This document shows positions 18,942 through 31,574 of a DNA stretch of 64,000 nt, in pieces. The notes under the pieces were generated by a model. That model was given only the letters and a program-made list of their open reading frames with translations, ran no database searches and was not told where the DNA came from. Position 1 is the first letter of the stretch. Each line of letters opens with the position of its first letter. Source of the stretch: an uncultured Pelagibacteraceae bacterium (GTDB lineage: Bacteria > Pseudomonadota > Alphaproteobacteria > Pelagibacterales > Pelagibacteraceae). The translations under genes and the position numbers were made by a program. The stretch covers positions 42,499-106,498 of the forward strand of contig CACMNK010000003.1 of the NCBI GenBank assembly GCA_902615145.1, in the 5' to 3' direction.

Positions 18942-19367
18942 TTACTTATATTTCCCTATAAAATCTGAGCAAATTCCCAAACAATCAATTTTTTTATAAT
19001 TAACTCTTTCTGGTAAAACACAAATACTTTTAGGTAATATTTTTTTACCTGGATATGTCCAAATATATCCTTTACTTGTTATAGTATAATCATCTTCTTG
19101 GTGCCAAAAATAATGCGCTTTAATTTGCTCTAAAGCCATTAATGCTTCATTTGTTTTTGCGTGGCACCATATCTTATCATTTTGGAGGAAATTTTTATCG
19201 ATTTCAAATTGATTGAAATCGTGACCTAAAAAAAATTTACCATTTTCAAATCTTACATCTACTTCAACGTCAAATCCATTTTCCAGAGCTTCATTAATAT
19301 AATCAGGACTATTTTCTCTATCCTTATCAATATTATTAATATTTCCTCTATGTGAAATTAAATACAT
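18942..19367 (-). CDS. Minimal glycerophosphodiester phosphodiesterase-like protein
   Basis: A 141-residue protein starting MYLISHRGN. HRG at the extreme N-terminus, EVDVRF and LGHD reproduce the catalytic His, the acidic metal ligands and the second His of the GDPD TIM barrel. Typical GDPD proteins are 230 residues or more, so the C-terminal half of the barrel appears to be missing. The frame extends 7 codons upstream to 19388, but the shorter start fits the family, where HRG lies near the beginning. Its neighbour is the HAD/nucleotidyltransferase fusion, 3 bases away. Lipid-headgroup or phosphosugar hydrolysis is possible; the function is uncertain. Confidence 0.65.
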   Translation of the reverse strand: MYLISHRGNINNIDKDRENSPDYINEALENGFDVEVDVRFENGKFFLGHDFNQFEIDKNFLQNDKIWCHAKTNEALMALEQIKAHYFWHQEDDYTITSKGYIWTYPGKKILPKSICVLPERVNYKKIDCLGICSDFIGKYK

Positions 19368-19431
19368 ATATAACTTTAATATAATCAATTTTATTTTTAA
19401 TAACTATTAGATTATACATTTAGTATTACAT

Positions 19432-19521
19432 GGAGAGGTGGCCGAGTGGTTGAAGGCGCACGCTTGGAAAGCGTGTATAGGGGAAACTTTATCATGGGTT
19501 CGAATCCCATTCTCTCCGCCA
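19432..19521 (+). tRNA. tRNA-Ser (anticodon GGA)
   Basis: Class II tRNA of 90 bases with encoded CCA. The acceptor 5' GGAGAGG pairs with TCTCTCC (final G-U). The anticodon loop TTGGAAA gives GGA, reading UCC and UCU. A long variable arm follows, and the T-loop TTCGAAT is normal. The discriminator is G, usual for serine. It marks the boundary between the accessory patch at 16760-19367 and gyrB. No integrase or duplicated tRNA end is visible. Confidence 0.97.
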
Positions 19522-19548
19522 CTAAAAAGATCACTATTTTCAACCCTA

Positions 19549-19573
19549 ATTAAGTCATTTTAATTGACTTAAT
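19549..19573. repeat. Inverted repeat between tRNA-Ser and gyrB
   Basis: ATTAAGTCA (19549-19557) and TGACTTAAT (19565-19573) form a perfect 9-bp inverted repeat with a 7-base centre. No T-run follows, so it is a poor intrinsic terminator for the tRNA. It lies about 35 bases upstream of the gyrB -10 and could be an operator. Confidence 0.5.
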
Positions 19574-19604
19574 GTATTATAAGTGAACAAATTTTTTGAA
19601 AAAA

Positions 19605-19613
19605 TGTTATAAT
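19605..19613 (+). promoter_or_regulatory. Extended -10 promoter of gyrB
   Basis: TG-T-TATAAT at 19605-19613 is a perfect extended -10 element. No well-spaced consensus -35 is seen, which extended -10 promoters tolerate. Transcription would begin around 19620, leaving a 5' leader of roughly 15 bases before the gyrB ATG. Confidence 0.5.
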
Positions 19614-19632
19614 AATATTTTCCGATATATAA

Positions 19633-22947
<3,315 letters not shown>

Positions 22948-22951
<4 letters not shown>

Positions 22952-24753
22952 TGAAATTTATTTTTTTTATCAAATAAAGTGCTTAATTGTGAAATCATTA
23001 CGTCACCCAATTCATTAACATCAGTAATTTTTATTGCACGATTGTAGTATCTAGACACATCGTGGCCAATACCTATAGCTAAAATATCAATCTCAGTTTT
23101 ATCTTCAATAAATCGAACAATTTTTTTTAAGTGTTTCTCTAGAAAGTCTCCTGAATTTACTGAAAGTGTTGAATCATCCACTGGCGCCCCATCAGATATA
23201 ACCATTAGAATTTTTCTTTCCTCTTTCCTTTTTTGAAGTCTACTAAATGCCCAGGATATTGCTTCTCCATCAATATTCTCTTTTAACAAACCTTCTTTTA
23301 ACATTAACCCTAGATTATTTTTTGCTTGTCTCCATTGGGTATCTGCACTTTTATAAATTATATGCCTTAAATCATTCAGTCTACCTGGAGTTTTAGGTTT
23401 CCCATTTTTATTCCAAAATTCTCGACTTTGACCACCTTTCCAATTTTTTGTAGTAAAGCCTAATATCTCAACTTTGACTGAGCAGCGCTCCAAAGTTCTA
23501 GATAAAATATCAGCACAAATAGCCGCTATTGTAATTGGACGCCCCCGCATTGAACCAGAATTATCAATTAGCAATGTTACAACAGTATCTTTAAAATCAA
23601 AGTCTTTCTCTTTTTTAAAAGATAAGGAGTTAAATGGGTCCATTATCACTCTTGGTAATTTTGAACTATCTAATAAACCCTCTTCTAAATCAAAATCCCA
23701 TGAACGATTTTGTTTCGCTAGTAGTTGTCGTTGTAATTTGTTAGCTAATTTAGTTACGACATCATGAAATCCAATTAATTGTTGATCTAGAGTTTTTCTA
23801 AGTTTATTTGCATCTTCAATATTTTCGAGCTTTTCTGCTCTGGTTGTCTCATCAAATTGTTTTGTAAATATTTTATAATCGAGATCCAAATTCTTTATAT
23901 TTTTATTTTGTATTGATTGTTCGCTGATATTTTGATCTGACTCGGTGTCTAATAGTTCTTCGTCCAATCTATATTCATTAACATCGTGATCTGCTTCGAT
24001 ACTGGCTTCATTTTTATTATCCTGATCCTGATCTCTAGCAGTGTCATCATCGCTATTTTGATCCTGTCTCGAATTATCATTTTCTTGATTATCCTCGCTT
24101 TCGTTCTTTATTTCCTCTTCATCATTTGTTTGAAATATTTCCATTTCTTGTAAAATTTCAGAGAACTTACTTGAGTAAAGACTTTGGTTTTCTATATTGT
24201 TTTTTAAGAAATTTAAGTGTTTTTCAATATTCTTATTAAAATCATTTTCCCAAAATTTCAAAATTTTTGATGACAAATTATTTAATTTTATACCATGAAA
24301 TCTATTCATCATATACAATTCAAACGCTTCAGATATATTCACATCTTCTTTAGTTTTTAAGTAATCTTTTTTTTTATTAGAAATAATTAAATTGTAATTA
24401 TTTTCAAAATTTTTTTTAATACCTTTTAACATTTCCCCTCCTAAATATTCATATCTAATCTTCTCTGCAATAGAGTAAAGTGATCTACAAGTTAGATTCG
24501 AAGGTAAGTTTTTTTTATATATGATTTCGTCTGAAAATTTTTTTTTTAAAGCTTTAGAGTCAGATTTAGCTCTAGCTTTTATAAAATCATTTTTGTTATT
24601 TAGACTATCTATTTCAAAAAGATCGGATTTTTGAGAGTCTTTATTTTTTGAATTTTCTTTGGTGTTAAAGTCCTCAGATATTACTTTTACAGTTGATGTA
24701 AGGGCTTGTTTAAATTTTTCTTTAATTCCAATATCACTACGATTTTTTGACAT
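22948..24753 (-). CDS. cobT: CobT-like VWA protein (cobaltochelatase-subunit family)
   Basis: A 601-residue protein. The N-terminal half resembles CobT, the centre (about 205-285) is a very acidic Asp/Glu/Gln-rich tract, and the C-terminus is a von Willebrand A domain with an intact MIDAS DNSGSM at about residue 395. With CobS it would form the AAA+/VWA chaperone pair that drives cobalt insertion by CobN in aerobic cobalamin synthesis. No CobN or other cobalamin gene is in the window. It abuts the cobS stop at 24753. The family assignment is firm; a metal-chelatase role in this organism is doubtful. Confidence 0.88.
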
Positions 24754-25727
24754 TAAATTTGAATATTCACAAGTGATTCTGGCAATTCTTCACCAAAGCA
24801 TCTTTGATAATATTCAGCAATAATATTTTTTTCCACCTCGTCACATTTATTTAAAAAAGTCACTCTGAATGCATAACCAGTATCTTTGAATATTTCCGTA
24901 TTTTCAGCCCAGTGAAGAACAGTTCTGGGACTCATAACAGTTGATATGTCGCCAGCAACAAATCCTTTTCTTGTAAGCGACGCTACTTTTATCATATTTG
25001 CAATTATATCTTTGCCTTTAGAGTTATTAAAATTCTTATTTTTTGCTAAGATAATATCCATTTCTTTTTCAAGACTTAAGTAATTCAAAGTAGTTACTAT
25101 GTTCCACCTATCCATTTGTCCTTGATTTATTTGTTGAGTACCGTGGTATAAACCACTGGTATCACCCAGTCCTATAGTGTTTGAAGTTGCAAATAATCTA
25201 AAATGCCTATTTTGTCTTAATACTTTGTTTTTATCAAGAAGTGTAAAATTCCCCTCTGACTCAAGAACTCTTTGTATGACAAACATTACATCTGGTCTAC
25301 CGGCATCATACTCATCAAAAACTAAAGCGATGGGGTTTTGTATTGACCAAGGAAGAATTCCTTCTTTAAATTCAGTGACTTGTTTGCCATCTTTTAAGAC
25401 AATCGCATCTTTACCAATTAAATCAATCCTACTTATATGACTATCAAGATTTACTCTAATACAAGGCCAATTTAATCTTGCAGCAATTTGTTCAATATGA
25501 GTAGACTTACCTGTACCATGATAGCCTTGAACTAAGACTCTTTTATTAAATGCAAATCCAGAAATAATGGCTAATGTTGTATCTTTATCAAATTTGTAAT
25601 TTTTATCTATTTCAGGTACGTAATCATTTTTTTTGGAAAAGGCTTCGACTTCCATTTCCGTGTCTATTCCAAAAGTCTGTTTTATTGAAACTTTTATATC
25701 TGGTTGTAGATCAATATTAGGTGTCAA
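24753..25727 (-). CDS. cobS: CobS-like AAA+ ATPase (MoxR-related)
   Basis: A 324-residue AAA+ ATPase. Walker A is GYHGTGKS (68-75), Walker B is ALVFDEYD (about 134-141), and sensor 1 lies in FATSNTIG. The conserved [13 protein letters not shown] insert of CobS is present. It is the motor partner of the VWA protein encoded immediately downstream. The gene start overlaps the end of the J-protein gene by 11 bases, so the three form one transcription unit. The bolA/J-protein/cobS/cobT order is known from other alphaproteobacteria, including ones without cobalamin synthesis as far as I recall. Confidence 0.9.
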   Translation of the reverse strand: MTPNIDLQPDIKVSIKQTFGIDTEMEVEAFSKKNDYVPEIDKNYKFDKDTTLAIISGFAFNKRVLVQGYHGTGKSTHIEQIAARLNWPCIRVNLDSHISRIDLIGKDAIVLKDGKQVTEFKEGILPWSIQNPIALVFDEYDAGRPDVMFVIQRVLESEGNFTLLDKNKVLRQNRHFRLFATSNTIGLGDTSGLYHGTQQINQGQMDRWNIVTTLNYLSLEKEMDIILAKNKNFNNSKGKDIIANMIKVASLTRKGFVAGDISTVMSPRTVLHWAENTEIFKDTGYAFRVTFLNKCDEVEKNIIAEYYQRCFGEELPESLVNIQI

Positions 25728-26244
25728 TTTTTTCTCTATAAGTGTTTTTTAATTGTGTATATGCCAATGTTATCATTTTAAGTTTGTCTTCATACTTTTT
25801 ATTACCTAAATTCATATCAGGGTGAAATTTTTTGACAAGTGTTTTGAATTTTTTTTGTATTTTAATCCATTTCATACCGACTGACAATCCAAGTATTTCA
25901 AAAGCTTTTATATCTTTATTATCAAATTTAAATTGACGCATATGATTAAAGTCGCTTTTAATTTTTTTACTATCAAATTCGTCTTTTAAGGTGTTATTCC
26001 ATAGCACTTTAAAGAAATTATCTGAAGAGCTGAAGCTTTGAGTTGGTTTATGCCACGTCATATCTGATTTTAAAAAATTCATTATTTGACTATCATTCAT
26101 GCCAGAAAAGTAATTCCAATTTTTGTTAAACTCTTTTACATGTTTTAGACATAACATTCTAAACTTTTTGCTATTATCTCTTTCAATTGGTGCTTTATAT
26201 TCACCCAGTTCTTTACAATTATTCCAATCACAAATATTTTTCAT
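25717..26244 (-). CDS. J-domain protein with N-terminal Cys/His site
   Basis: A 175-residue protein with a C-terminal J domain. The diagnostic HPD is at 141-143, preceded by helix II (KIQKKFKTLVKK) and followed by a short helix III to the C-terminus. The N-terminus has Cys5, Cys10, Cys32 and His35, which could bind zinc. It should recruit Hsp70 (DnaK) to a client. The client may be the CobS/CobT complex, because the three genes are joined; this is inference. Only 17 bases separate its start from the divergent bolA start. Confidence 0.85.
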   Translation of the reverse strand: MKNICDWNNCKELGEYKAPIERDNSKKFRMLCLKHVKEFNKNWNYFSGMNDSQIMNFLKSDMTWHKPTQSFSSSDNFFKVLWNNTLKDEFDSKKIKSDFNHMRQFKFDNKDIKAFEILGLSVGMKWIKIQKKFKTLVKKFHPDMNLGNKKYEDKLKMITLAYTQLKNTYREKIDT

Positions 26245-26261
26245 GATATATTAAATATATA

Positions 26262-26522
26262 ATGAATATAAATGAATTAATTGCAATCGTAAAAAAAAAA
26301 TTGAAAAATGAAATCACTATAGAGAATATTAAGATTGAAGATAAATCCTTTCTTCACACAAAACATAAAGGTAACGACAAAAAAAAATTTCATTTGAAGG
26401 TTTTGATAAATTCAAAAGATCTCTCAAAAATGAGCAGAATTCAAAGTACTAAAAAAATTTATAAAATTTTAGATAAAGAGCTCAAAAATAATATTCACTC
26501 TATACAGATTTTAATTACTTAG
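26262..26522 (+). CDS. bolA: BolA-family protein
   Basis: An 86-residue BolA-fold protein. The segment ending HLKVLINSKDL and the C-terminal helix resemble the class II KH-like fold of BolA. A candidate cluster-ligand His is present at HTKH in the loop. BolA proteins pair with monothiol glutaredoxin in Fe-S cluster trafficking or act as regulators. It is divergent from the J-protein gene with a 17-base gap, so promoters must lie inside the neighbouring starts, and its 3' end overlaps aroB convergently by 12 bases. Confidence 0.8.
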   Translation: MNINELIAIVKKKLKNEITIENIKIEDKSFLHTKHKGNDKKKFHLKVLINSKDLSKMSRIQSTKKIYKILDKELKNNIHSIQILIT

Positions 26523-27617
26523 CTCTTGACTTAAAAATATTTTTAACTTTTTTTTGTCAAATTTTTTATCAATTAAAGGTTTCCCGATTCTTTTCAATAA
26601 AATTAAATTAATTTTACTTGTAATATTTTTTTTATCATTAATCATAAATGATAAAATTTTATTTATATCTTTTAAGAGGAAATATTTTTTTATATCATTT
26701 GGTAAACCAAAAGTTTTTATGTGGTCTTTAATAATTTTGAATTCCTTTAAAGATAAAAAATTGCAAGATTTACTGAATTTAAGGGCCGTGTTCATACCCA
26801 GAATGACAGCTTCACCATGATTTAATTTTTTAGAAAAATTTAAACTGGCCTCAAATGCATGTGCAAATGTATGGCCAAAATTTAAGATCTTTCTTAAATT
26901 TTTTTCTTTTACGTCTTTTTCAACAACATCCCTTTTAATTTTACAACTTTCGTAAATAGTTTTTTCAATATATGGAGATTTAAATTTTAAAATATTATTA
27001 AAGTTTTTGTTTAAAAATAAAAAAAACTTCTTATTAAAAATAAGAGAATGTTTTAAAATTTCTCCATATCCACATATAATTTCCCTTTTAGGAAGAGTAT
27101 TTAGAAAATCGGTATCACTTATTACTAACTTTGGTTGGTAAAAACTTCCAATTAGATTTTTACCTTGTTTGGTATTTACTCCAGTTTTACCGCCTATTGA
27201 GGAGTCCACTTGAGCTAAAAGAGTGGTAGGTATATTAATAAACTTTAATCCTCGTTTAAAAAGGCTCGCGGCGTATCCAGCAATGTCACCAGTTATACCA
27301 CCACCAATGCTAATCAAAATATCCTCTCTTGAAAAATTTTTGTCTAACAAAATTTCTAAAATTTTATTTGTAGTTTTTTGATTTTTATTTTTTTCATTCG
27401 CATTTATGTGGAGTATAAATAATTTTTTACCTTTTAATTTTTTTCTGATTATATCAATTTTTTTTTTTGGAACGTTTTTATCTAAAACTAACAAGCATTT
27501 AATAAAGTAAATTTTTTCACTTTTAATTATTTTTTTCAAATTTGAGATTAATCCTGTACCAATAAATATTGGATATTTTTCCTGATTTGCTTTAACTATT
27601 AATCTTTTCATTTTCAT
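26511..27617 (-). CDS. aroB: 3-dehydroquinate synthase
   Basis: Second shikimate-pathway enzyme; converts DAHP to 3-dehydroquinate with NAD+ and a divalent metal. The 368 residues show the NAD-binding GGGITGDIAGYAA, the PTTLLAQVDSSIGGKTGVN active-site stretch, and metal ligands within the GHTFAHAFE and HGEAV segments. The start ATG overlaps the end of aroK by 26 bases; a second ATG two codons in would still overlap. The aroK-aroB pair is standard in proteobacteria. Confidence 0.97.
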   Translation of the reverse strand: MKMKRLIVKANQEKYPIFIGTGLISNLKKIIKSEKIYFIKCLLVLDKNVPKKKIDIIRKKLKGKKLFILHINANEKNKNQKTTNKILEILLDKNFSREDILISIGGGITGDIAGYAASLFKRGLKFINIPTTLLAQVDSSIGGKTGVNTKQGKNLIGSFYQPKLVISDTDFLNTLPKREIICGYGEILKHSLIFNKKFFLFLNKNFNNILKFKSPYIEKTIYESCKIKRDVVEKDVKEKNLRKILNFGHTFAHAFEASLNFSKKLNHGEAVILGMNTALKFSKSCNFLSLKEFKIIKDHIKTFGLPNDIKKYFLLKDINKILSFMINDKKNITSKINLILLKRIGKPLIDKKFDKKKLKIFLSQELSN

Positions 27618-28116
27618 AAATATTTATAATTTCATTAACTATCTCATTTTTTGATAATTTTTCACAATTAATTTTATATTTTGATTTTGAATAAACTACT
27701 GATCTTTTTTTTATTAAATCAATTAATTCACTAGTGGAAGACTTTAAAGCTATTGGTCTTTTTATATTTTTTTTAATTCTTTGGATCAATGTTTTTGAAT
27801 TCCAATTTAACCAAAAAGACAAGTGGTTTTTCAAAATTTCTTCTCTAATTTTTTTATTGATAAACGCTCCACCTCCCAAAGATATAACAATCCATTTTTT
27901 TTTTAAAATCTTAAGAGTGGTTTTTTCCTCAATGTCTCTAAAAAATTTCTCTCCTTTTTTTTCAAAAATATCAGAAATATTCATCTCTAATTCTTTTTCT
28001 ATTATCTGATCAATATCATAAAATTGTAGATTTAGTTTTTTTGAAATTAATAGTCCGATACTGGTTTTACCAGATCCCATCATGCCTAAAAAAACAATAT
28101 TTTCTTTTGATTCCAT
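27592..28116 (-). CDS. aroK: Shikimate kinase
   Basis: Phosphorylates shikimate at the 3-position with ATP. The Walker A GMMGSGKT is at residues 11-18, DIDQ binds substrate and magnesium, and SLGGGAF is the shikimate-binding glycine motif. The frame is open to 28206, but the ATG at 28116 is chosen because shikimate kinases begin just ahead of the P-loop. That gives 174 residues, the usual size. It overlaps aroB and is divergent from the small membrane-protein gene at 28174. Confidence 0.95.
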   Translation of the reverse strand: MESKENIVFLGMMGSGKTSIGLLISKKLNLQFYDIDQIIEKELEMNISDIFEKKGEKFFRDIEEKTTLKILKKKWIVISLGGGAFINKKIREEILKNHLSFWLNWNSKTLIQRIKKNIKRPIALKSSTSELIDLIKKRSVVYSKSKYKINCEKLSKNEIVNEIINIYENEKINS

Positions 28117-28173
28117 AAGTTTCTTTATTGAAAAAACACAAATATGTCTTAATTTGAAAATACTTAAAGTTAT

Positions 28174-28353
28174 ATGCAAATTTATAAAAAAACAAGTTCG
28201 AGACAAAGTTTAATTCGGATAATAATAAAATTAACTTTAATTTTACTATTTATTCTAGGTATTGTTTTCTTTTTAAATACAATTGAATTTCCAGCTCCAA
28301 AAAAAGACATACAAAAAATAATCCCGAATGAAAAATTCAAAATTATTAAGTAA
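28174..28353 (+). CDS. Small single-pass membrane protein (59 aa), unknown
   Basis: The reading frame from ATG 28174 to TAA 28351-28353 encodes 59 residues: a basic N-terminus (KKTSSRQSLIR), one strongly hydrophobic helix (about residues 13-34), and a short tail with PAPKKD. Its end overlaps the start of the next gene by 26 bases in another frame, as coupled genes here often do. The positive-inside charge pattern and the way it fills an otherwise unexplained gap support coding. It is below usual gene-finder cut-offs. I do not recognise a family. Confidence 0.6.
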   Translation: MQIYKKTSSRQSLIRIIIKLTLILLFILGIVFFLNTIEFPAPKKDIQKIIPNEKFKIIK

Positions 28354-30091
28354 AAAATTTTTAATTATTACCCTCATATTATTCGCCTCTTTCAAGGTGC
28401 ACTCGTCAGATAAACCAGTAGACATTTGGAAGGAAAATGAGAAAAAAAGTGATCAAAATTCAGTGTCCAATTTGTCGACTGATGAAAGTGATAATTTATC
28501 AAGTGAGATAAGTATTTATAATAAAAAGTTAAATGATGAAACATTAAACATTGTTGAAGATATATCTTTAAATTCAAAGAAGATAAAGATTACTGGATTA
28601 TACGATCCGCAAGATTATGACTTAAATATTAATATGTGGATTAATTCAGATGGCGATCAATTAAAAGATCTGTTTGGCAGAATAACAAAACTGAATCTTT
28701 CTGAGGATGCTTCAGAGTTGATGAACATATCAATTTTGATTAATGCTCACTATCCTAAAAAAAATATTACTGAGAGAGAATTTTTAAAATTAAAATCAGA
28801 TTGGTTAATAAAAAATTCAAACTTTGATTTAATTAAAGAGTATTTGAATAAAAATGGAATTCTTAATGATAACCCTAAACTATCCAGACACTTCATCGAT
28901 TTTTATGTATCTGAGTCTAAATTGAAAAAAGCTTGTGATATATTTTCAAACAACTTAGAGCCAATTACAGATGAATATCTCTCAAAATTCAAAATATATT
29001 GCCTGATAAATGCAGGCAAGACTGAGGAAGCTTTATTAATTTTAGACTTAAAAAAAGAGTTAGGTTTCAAAGATAGATATTTTGAAAGAAAAATTGATTA
29101 TCTACTTGGTTATACCTCGAAAATTGATGACTCAATATCTGAAAAATCAATATTTGATTTTCATCTTGCTCATAAGACAAATCCTAATTTTAAGTTTCGA
29201 CCAGACGAAAAAACATCTAAAATCATTTGGAAATATTTATCATCAGCAAATTTGTTATCATCTTTAAAAGAAGTTGATATTACAGATTTAGATAAGATCT
29301 CAAATATCGAAAAAGCTGTTCACAATAAGAATTTTTCTGAAAACGAATTATTTAAAATTTATATGAGATTTCAATTTAATATTAATCAACTTTTAAATGC
29401 AAAAGAGTCTCACAAATCTCTATCTAATATTGAGGCAAGAGCCTTACTTTATCAGAAAATTTTACTTGAATCCGAAATGATTGAAAAATTAAAATTGTTA
29501 AAAATTTTAAAGGAATCATTCAAAAAAGATAATTTAGATTATGCTTTTGACAATGAATTAAAAAAATTTTTAAAAGAGATGGATCCTACAGAAGTACCCG
29601 ATAATTTAACTAGTTTTTATTATACAAATATAGAATTGGATAAAGATTTACCAATGGAAATAAAATATAATAACGATGTTTTGCATCAATCAAAATTAAT
29701 TAATTATTTTAATGGAGATTATGCAAAGTCGAAGATAGAAAAAGATGTTAATAATTTTCTAAAAAAAATTAAAAAAAATAAGAAATATTCTTTATCAAAA
29801 AAAGATGTAATATTTTTAGAGTCTCTTAAATCAGATGGCATAAAGATTTCTGAAAAATATGATGATTTATACGAGGTAAGTGAAGATGAAATGCCAACCG
29901 ACATACAAATAATGATTAATAATAATGAATCTGGTTCAGCATTATTAAGAATTGTTGAAGTTATAGGTCAGGATAAACTCGAGAGAATAGATGAGGACAC
30001 AATTTATTTTATAATTAGCGCGTTAAACCAATTAAACATAGATTCTATAAGAAATAAAATTTTGTTCAAAGTTCTTCCTTTAAAAGTATAA
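28328..30091 (+). CDS. Secreted helical protein of unknown function
   Basis: A 587-residue protein with a typical Sec signal peptide (basic MKNSKLLSKK, hydrophobic ITLILFASF, likely cleavage near residue 26). The mature part is charged and mostly helical by composition, with alternating Leu/Ile and Lys/Glu patterns that recall TPR-like alpha solenoids from about residue 95 onward. No catalytic motif is recognisable. It is encoded directly after, and overlapping, the 59-residue membrane protein, so the two may act together at the inner membrane or in the periplasm. The role is unknown. Confidence 0.75.
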   Translation: MKNSKLLSKKFLIITLILFASFKVHSSDKPVDIWKENEKKSDQNSVSNLSTDESDNLSSEISIYNKKLNDETLNIVEDISLNSKKIKITGLYDPQDYDLNINMWINSDGDQLKDLFGRITKLNLSEDASELMNISILINAHYPKKNITEREFLKLKSDWLIKNSNFDLIKEYLNKNGILNDNPKLSRHFIDFYVSESKLKKACDIFSNNLEPITDEYLSKFKIYCLINAGKTEEALLILDLKKELGFKDRYFERKIDYLLGYTSKIDDSISEKSIFDFHLAHKTNPNFKFRPDEKTSKIIWKYLSSANLLSSLKEVDITDLDKISNIEKAVHNKNFSENELFKIYMRFQFNINQLLNAKESHKSLSNIEARALLYQKILLESEMIEKLKLLKILKESFKKDNLDYAFDNELKKFLKEMDPTEVPDNLTSFYYTNIELDKDLPMEIKYNNDVLHQSKLINYFNGDYAKSKIEKDVNNFLKKIKKNKKYSLSKKDVIFLESLKSDGIKISEKYDDLYEVSEDEMPTDIQIMINNNESGSALLRIVEVIGQDKLERIDEDTIYFIISALNQLNIDSIRNKILFKVLPLKV

Positions 30092-30114
30092 AAATTAGTT
30101 TATTTATTTATCTG

Positions 30115-30639
30115 ATGACTGTTAAAGAAATTATTACTGTACCAGATGAAATATTAAAAAAAGTTTCTAAACCAATAGAGAAAATTGGAATCAATGAAAA
30201 AAAACTGATCGATAATTTATTTGACACGATGTATAATTCAAATGGAATTGGTCTTGCTGCCGTCCAAATAGGTATTCTTAAAAGAATTTTAGTTATTGAT
30301 GTTTCGACAAAAGACGAAAAGAATCAACCAATAGTATTAGTTAATCCAGTGATTAAAAATCTAAGCAATGAGAAGTCAATTTATGAGGAAGGTTGTCTTT
30401 CAATACCCGAAACATTTATTGAAATTGAGAGACCAAAAATGTGTGAGGTTGAGTATATCGATAGAAAAGGCTCAAAAAAAATTCTTAAATGTGATGGACT
30501 ATTATCTACATGTATTCAACATGAAATAAACCATTTAGATGGGAAATTAATTATTGATCATTTATCAAAATTAAAGAAAGACTTTATTATAAAAAAAATT
30601 TCAAAAATTAAAAAAAATCCAAATAGAATAGTAGTTTAA
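30115..30639 (+). CDS. def: Peptide deformylase
   Basis: Removes the formyl group from nascent proteins. The 174 residues contain GIGLAAVQIG (44-53, with Val where Pro is common), EGCLSIPE with metal ligand Cys94, and HEINH with metal ligands His136 and His140 and catalytic Glu137. It is followed 2 bases later by fmt, the enzyme that adds the formyl group to initiator tRNA, the usual operon pair. Confidence 0.97.
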   Translation: MTVKEIITVPDEILKKVSKPIEKIGINEKKLIDNLFDTMYNSNGIGLAAVQIGILKRILVIDVSTKDEKNQPIVLVNPVIKNLSNEKSIYEEGCLSIPETFIEIERPKMCEVEYIDRKGSKKILKCDGLLSTCIQHEINHLDGKLIIDHLSKLKKDFIIKKISKIKKNPNRIVV

Positions 30640-30641
30640 GG

Positions 30642-31574
30642 ATGACAAATAAGATTATCTTTATGGGTACACCAATATTTTGTGTTCCTATTTTAAAATC
30701 TCTATATCAAAATGGTTATAATATTTCTGTGGTTTTTACTCAACCACCACAAAAATCTCATAGAGGACAAAAAATTAATAAAAGTCCAATTCAGGTTATT
30801 TCTGAAAAGTTAAATATAAATTATAGAACACCCAAGACACTTAAAGATAACCAAGAGGAGTACGAATTTTTAAAAAAATTGAATGCTGATCTTGCAATAG
30901 TGTGCGCGTATGGACAAATTATTCCGGAAAATTTTTTAAACTTAACTAAAAAAGGTTTTGTAAATGTTCACGCCTCAATTCTTCCTAGTTGGCGAGGAGC
31001 AGCGCCAATTCAGAGATCAATTATGAATTTAGATCCTGAAACAGGTATAAGTATTATGAAGATTAAAAAAGAATTGGATAGTGGACCAGTTAGTAATATT
31101 TATAAAATTAAAATAGATCAAAACCAAAATGCTCAAGAAATTTCAGAAAAACTATCCGCTTTAGCTGCAGAAAAAATTTTAGATAATGTGGATGATATAC
31201 TTGAAGATAAAGCGAAGTTTATTGATCAAGATCATTCAAAAGCAACTTATGCAAAAAAAATTAATAAGGAGGAGTCTCAGATTAATTGGGATGAGGACGC
31301 TTCTAAAATTATTGGAAAAATTAATGGATTATTTCCTTCCCCAGGGGCTTCTTTTAGATTTAATGGTGAAAGATATAAAATTTTGAAAGCTGAAATTGCT
31401 AATGGCATAGGTCAAGTTGGAGAAATAATTTCAAATCAGCTGGAAGTAGCATGTAATAAAAACCAATCTATTAAGATTCTCGAAATTCAAAGACAAGGAA
31501 AAAGACCGCAAAAAATTAGCGAATTCATGTTGGGCTCTCAAATTAAAAAGGGCTCAAAGTTATCAAATGTTTAG
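30642..31574 (+). CDS. fmt: Methionyl-tRNA formyltransferase
   Basis: Formylates Met-tRNA-fMet using 10-formyltetrahydrofolate. The 310 residues start with FMGTPIFCVPIL, have the catalytic HASILPSWRGAAPIQ segment, DSGPV, and the C-terminal OB-like tRNA-binding domain. It ends 8 bases inside truA (ATG at 31567, TAG at 31572-31574), giving def-fmt-truA as one unit. Confidence 0.97.
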   Translation: MTNKIIFMGTPIFCVPILKSLYQNGYNISVVFTQPPQKSHRGQKINKSPIQVISEKLNINYRTPKTLKDNQEEYEFLKKLNADLAIVCAYGQIIPENFLNLTKKGFVNVHASILPSWRGAAPIQRSIMNLDPETGISIMKIKKELDSGPVSNIYKIKIDQNQNAQEISEKLSALAAEKILDNVDDILEDKAKFIDQDHSKATYAKKINKEESQINWDEDASKIIGKINGLFPSPGASFRFNGERYKILKAEIANGIGQVGEIISNQLEVACNKNQSIKILEIQRQGKRPQKISEFMLGSQIKKGSKLSNV

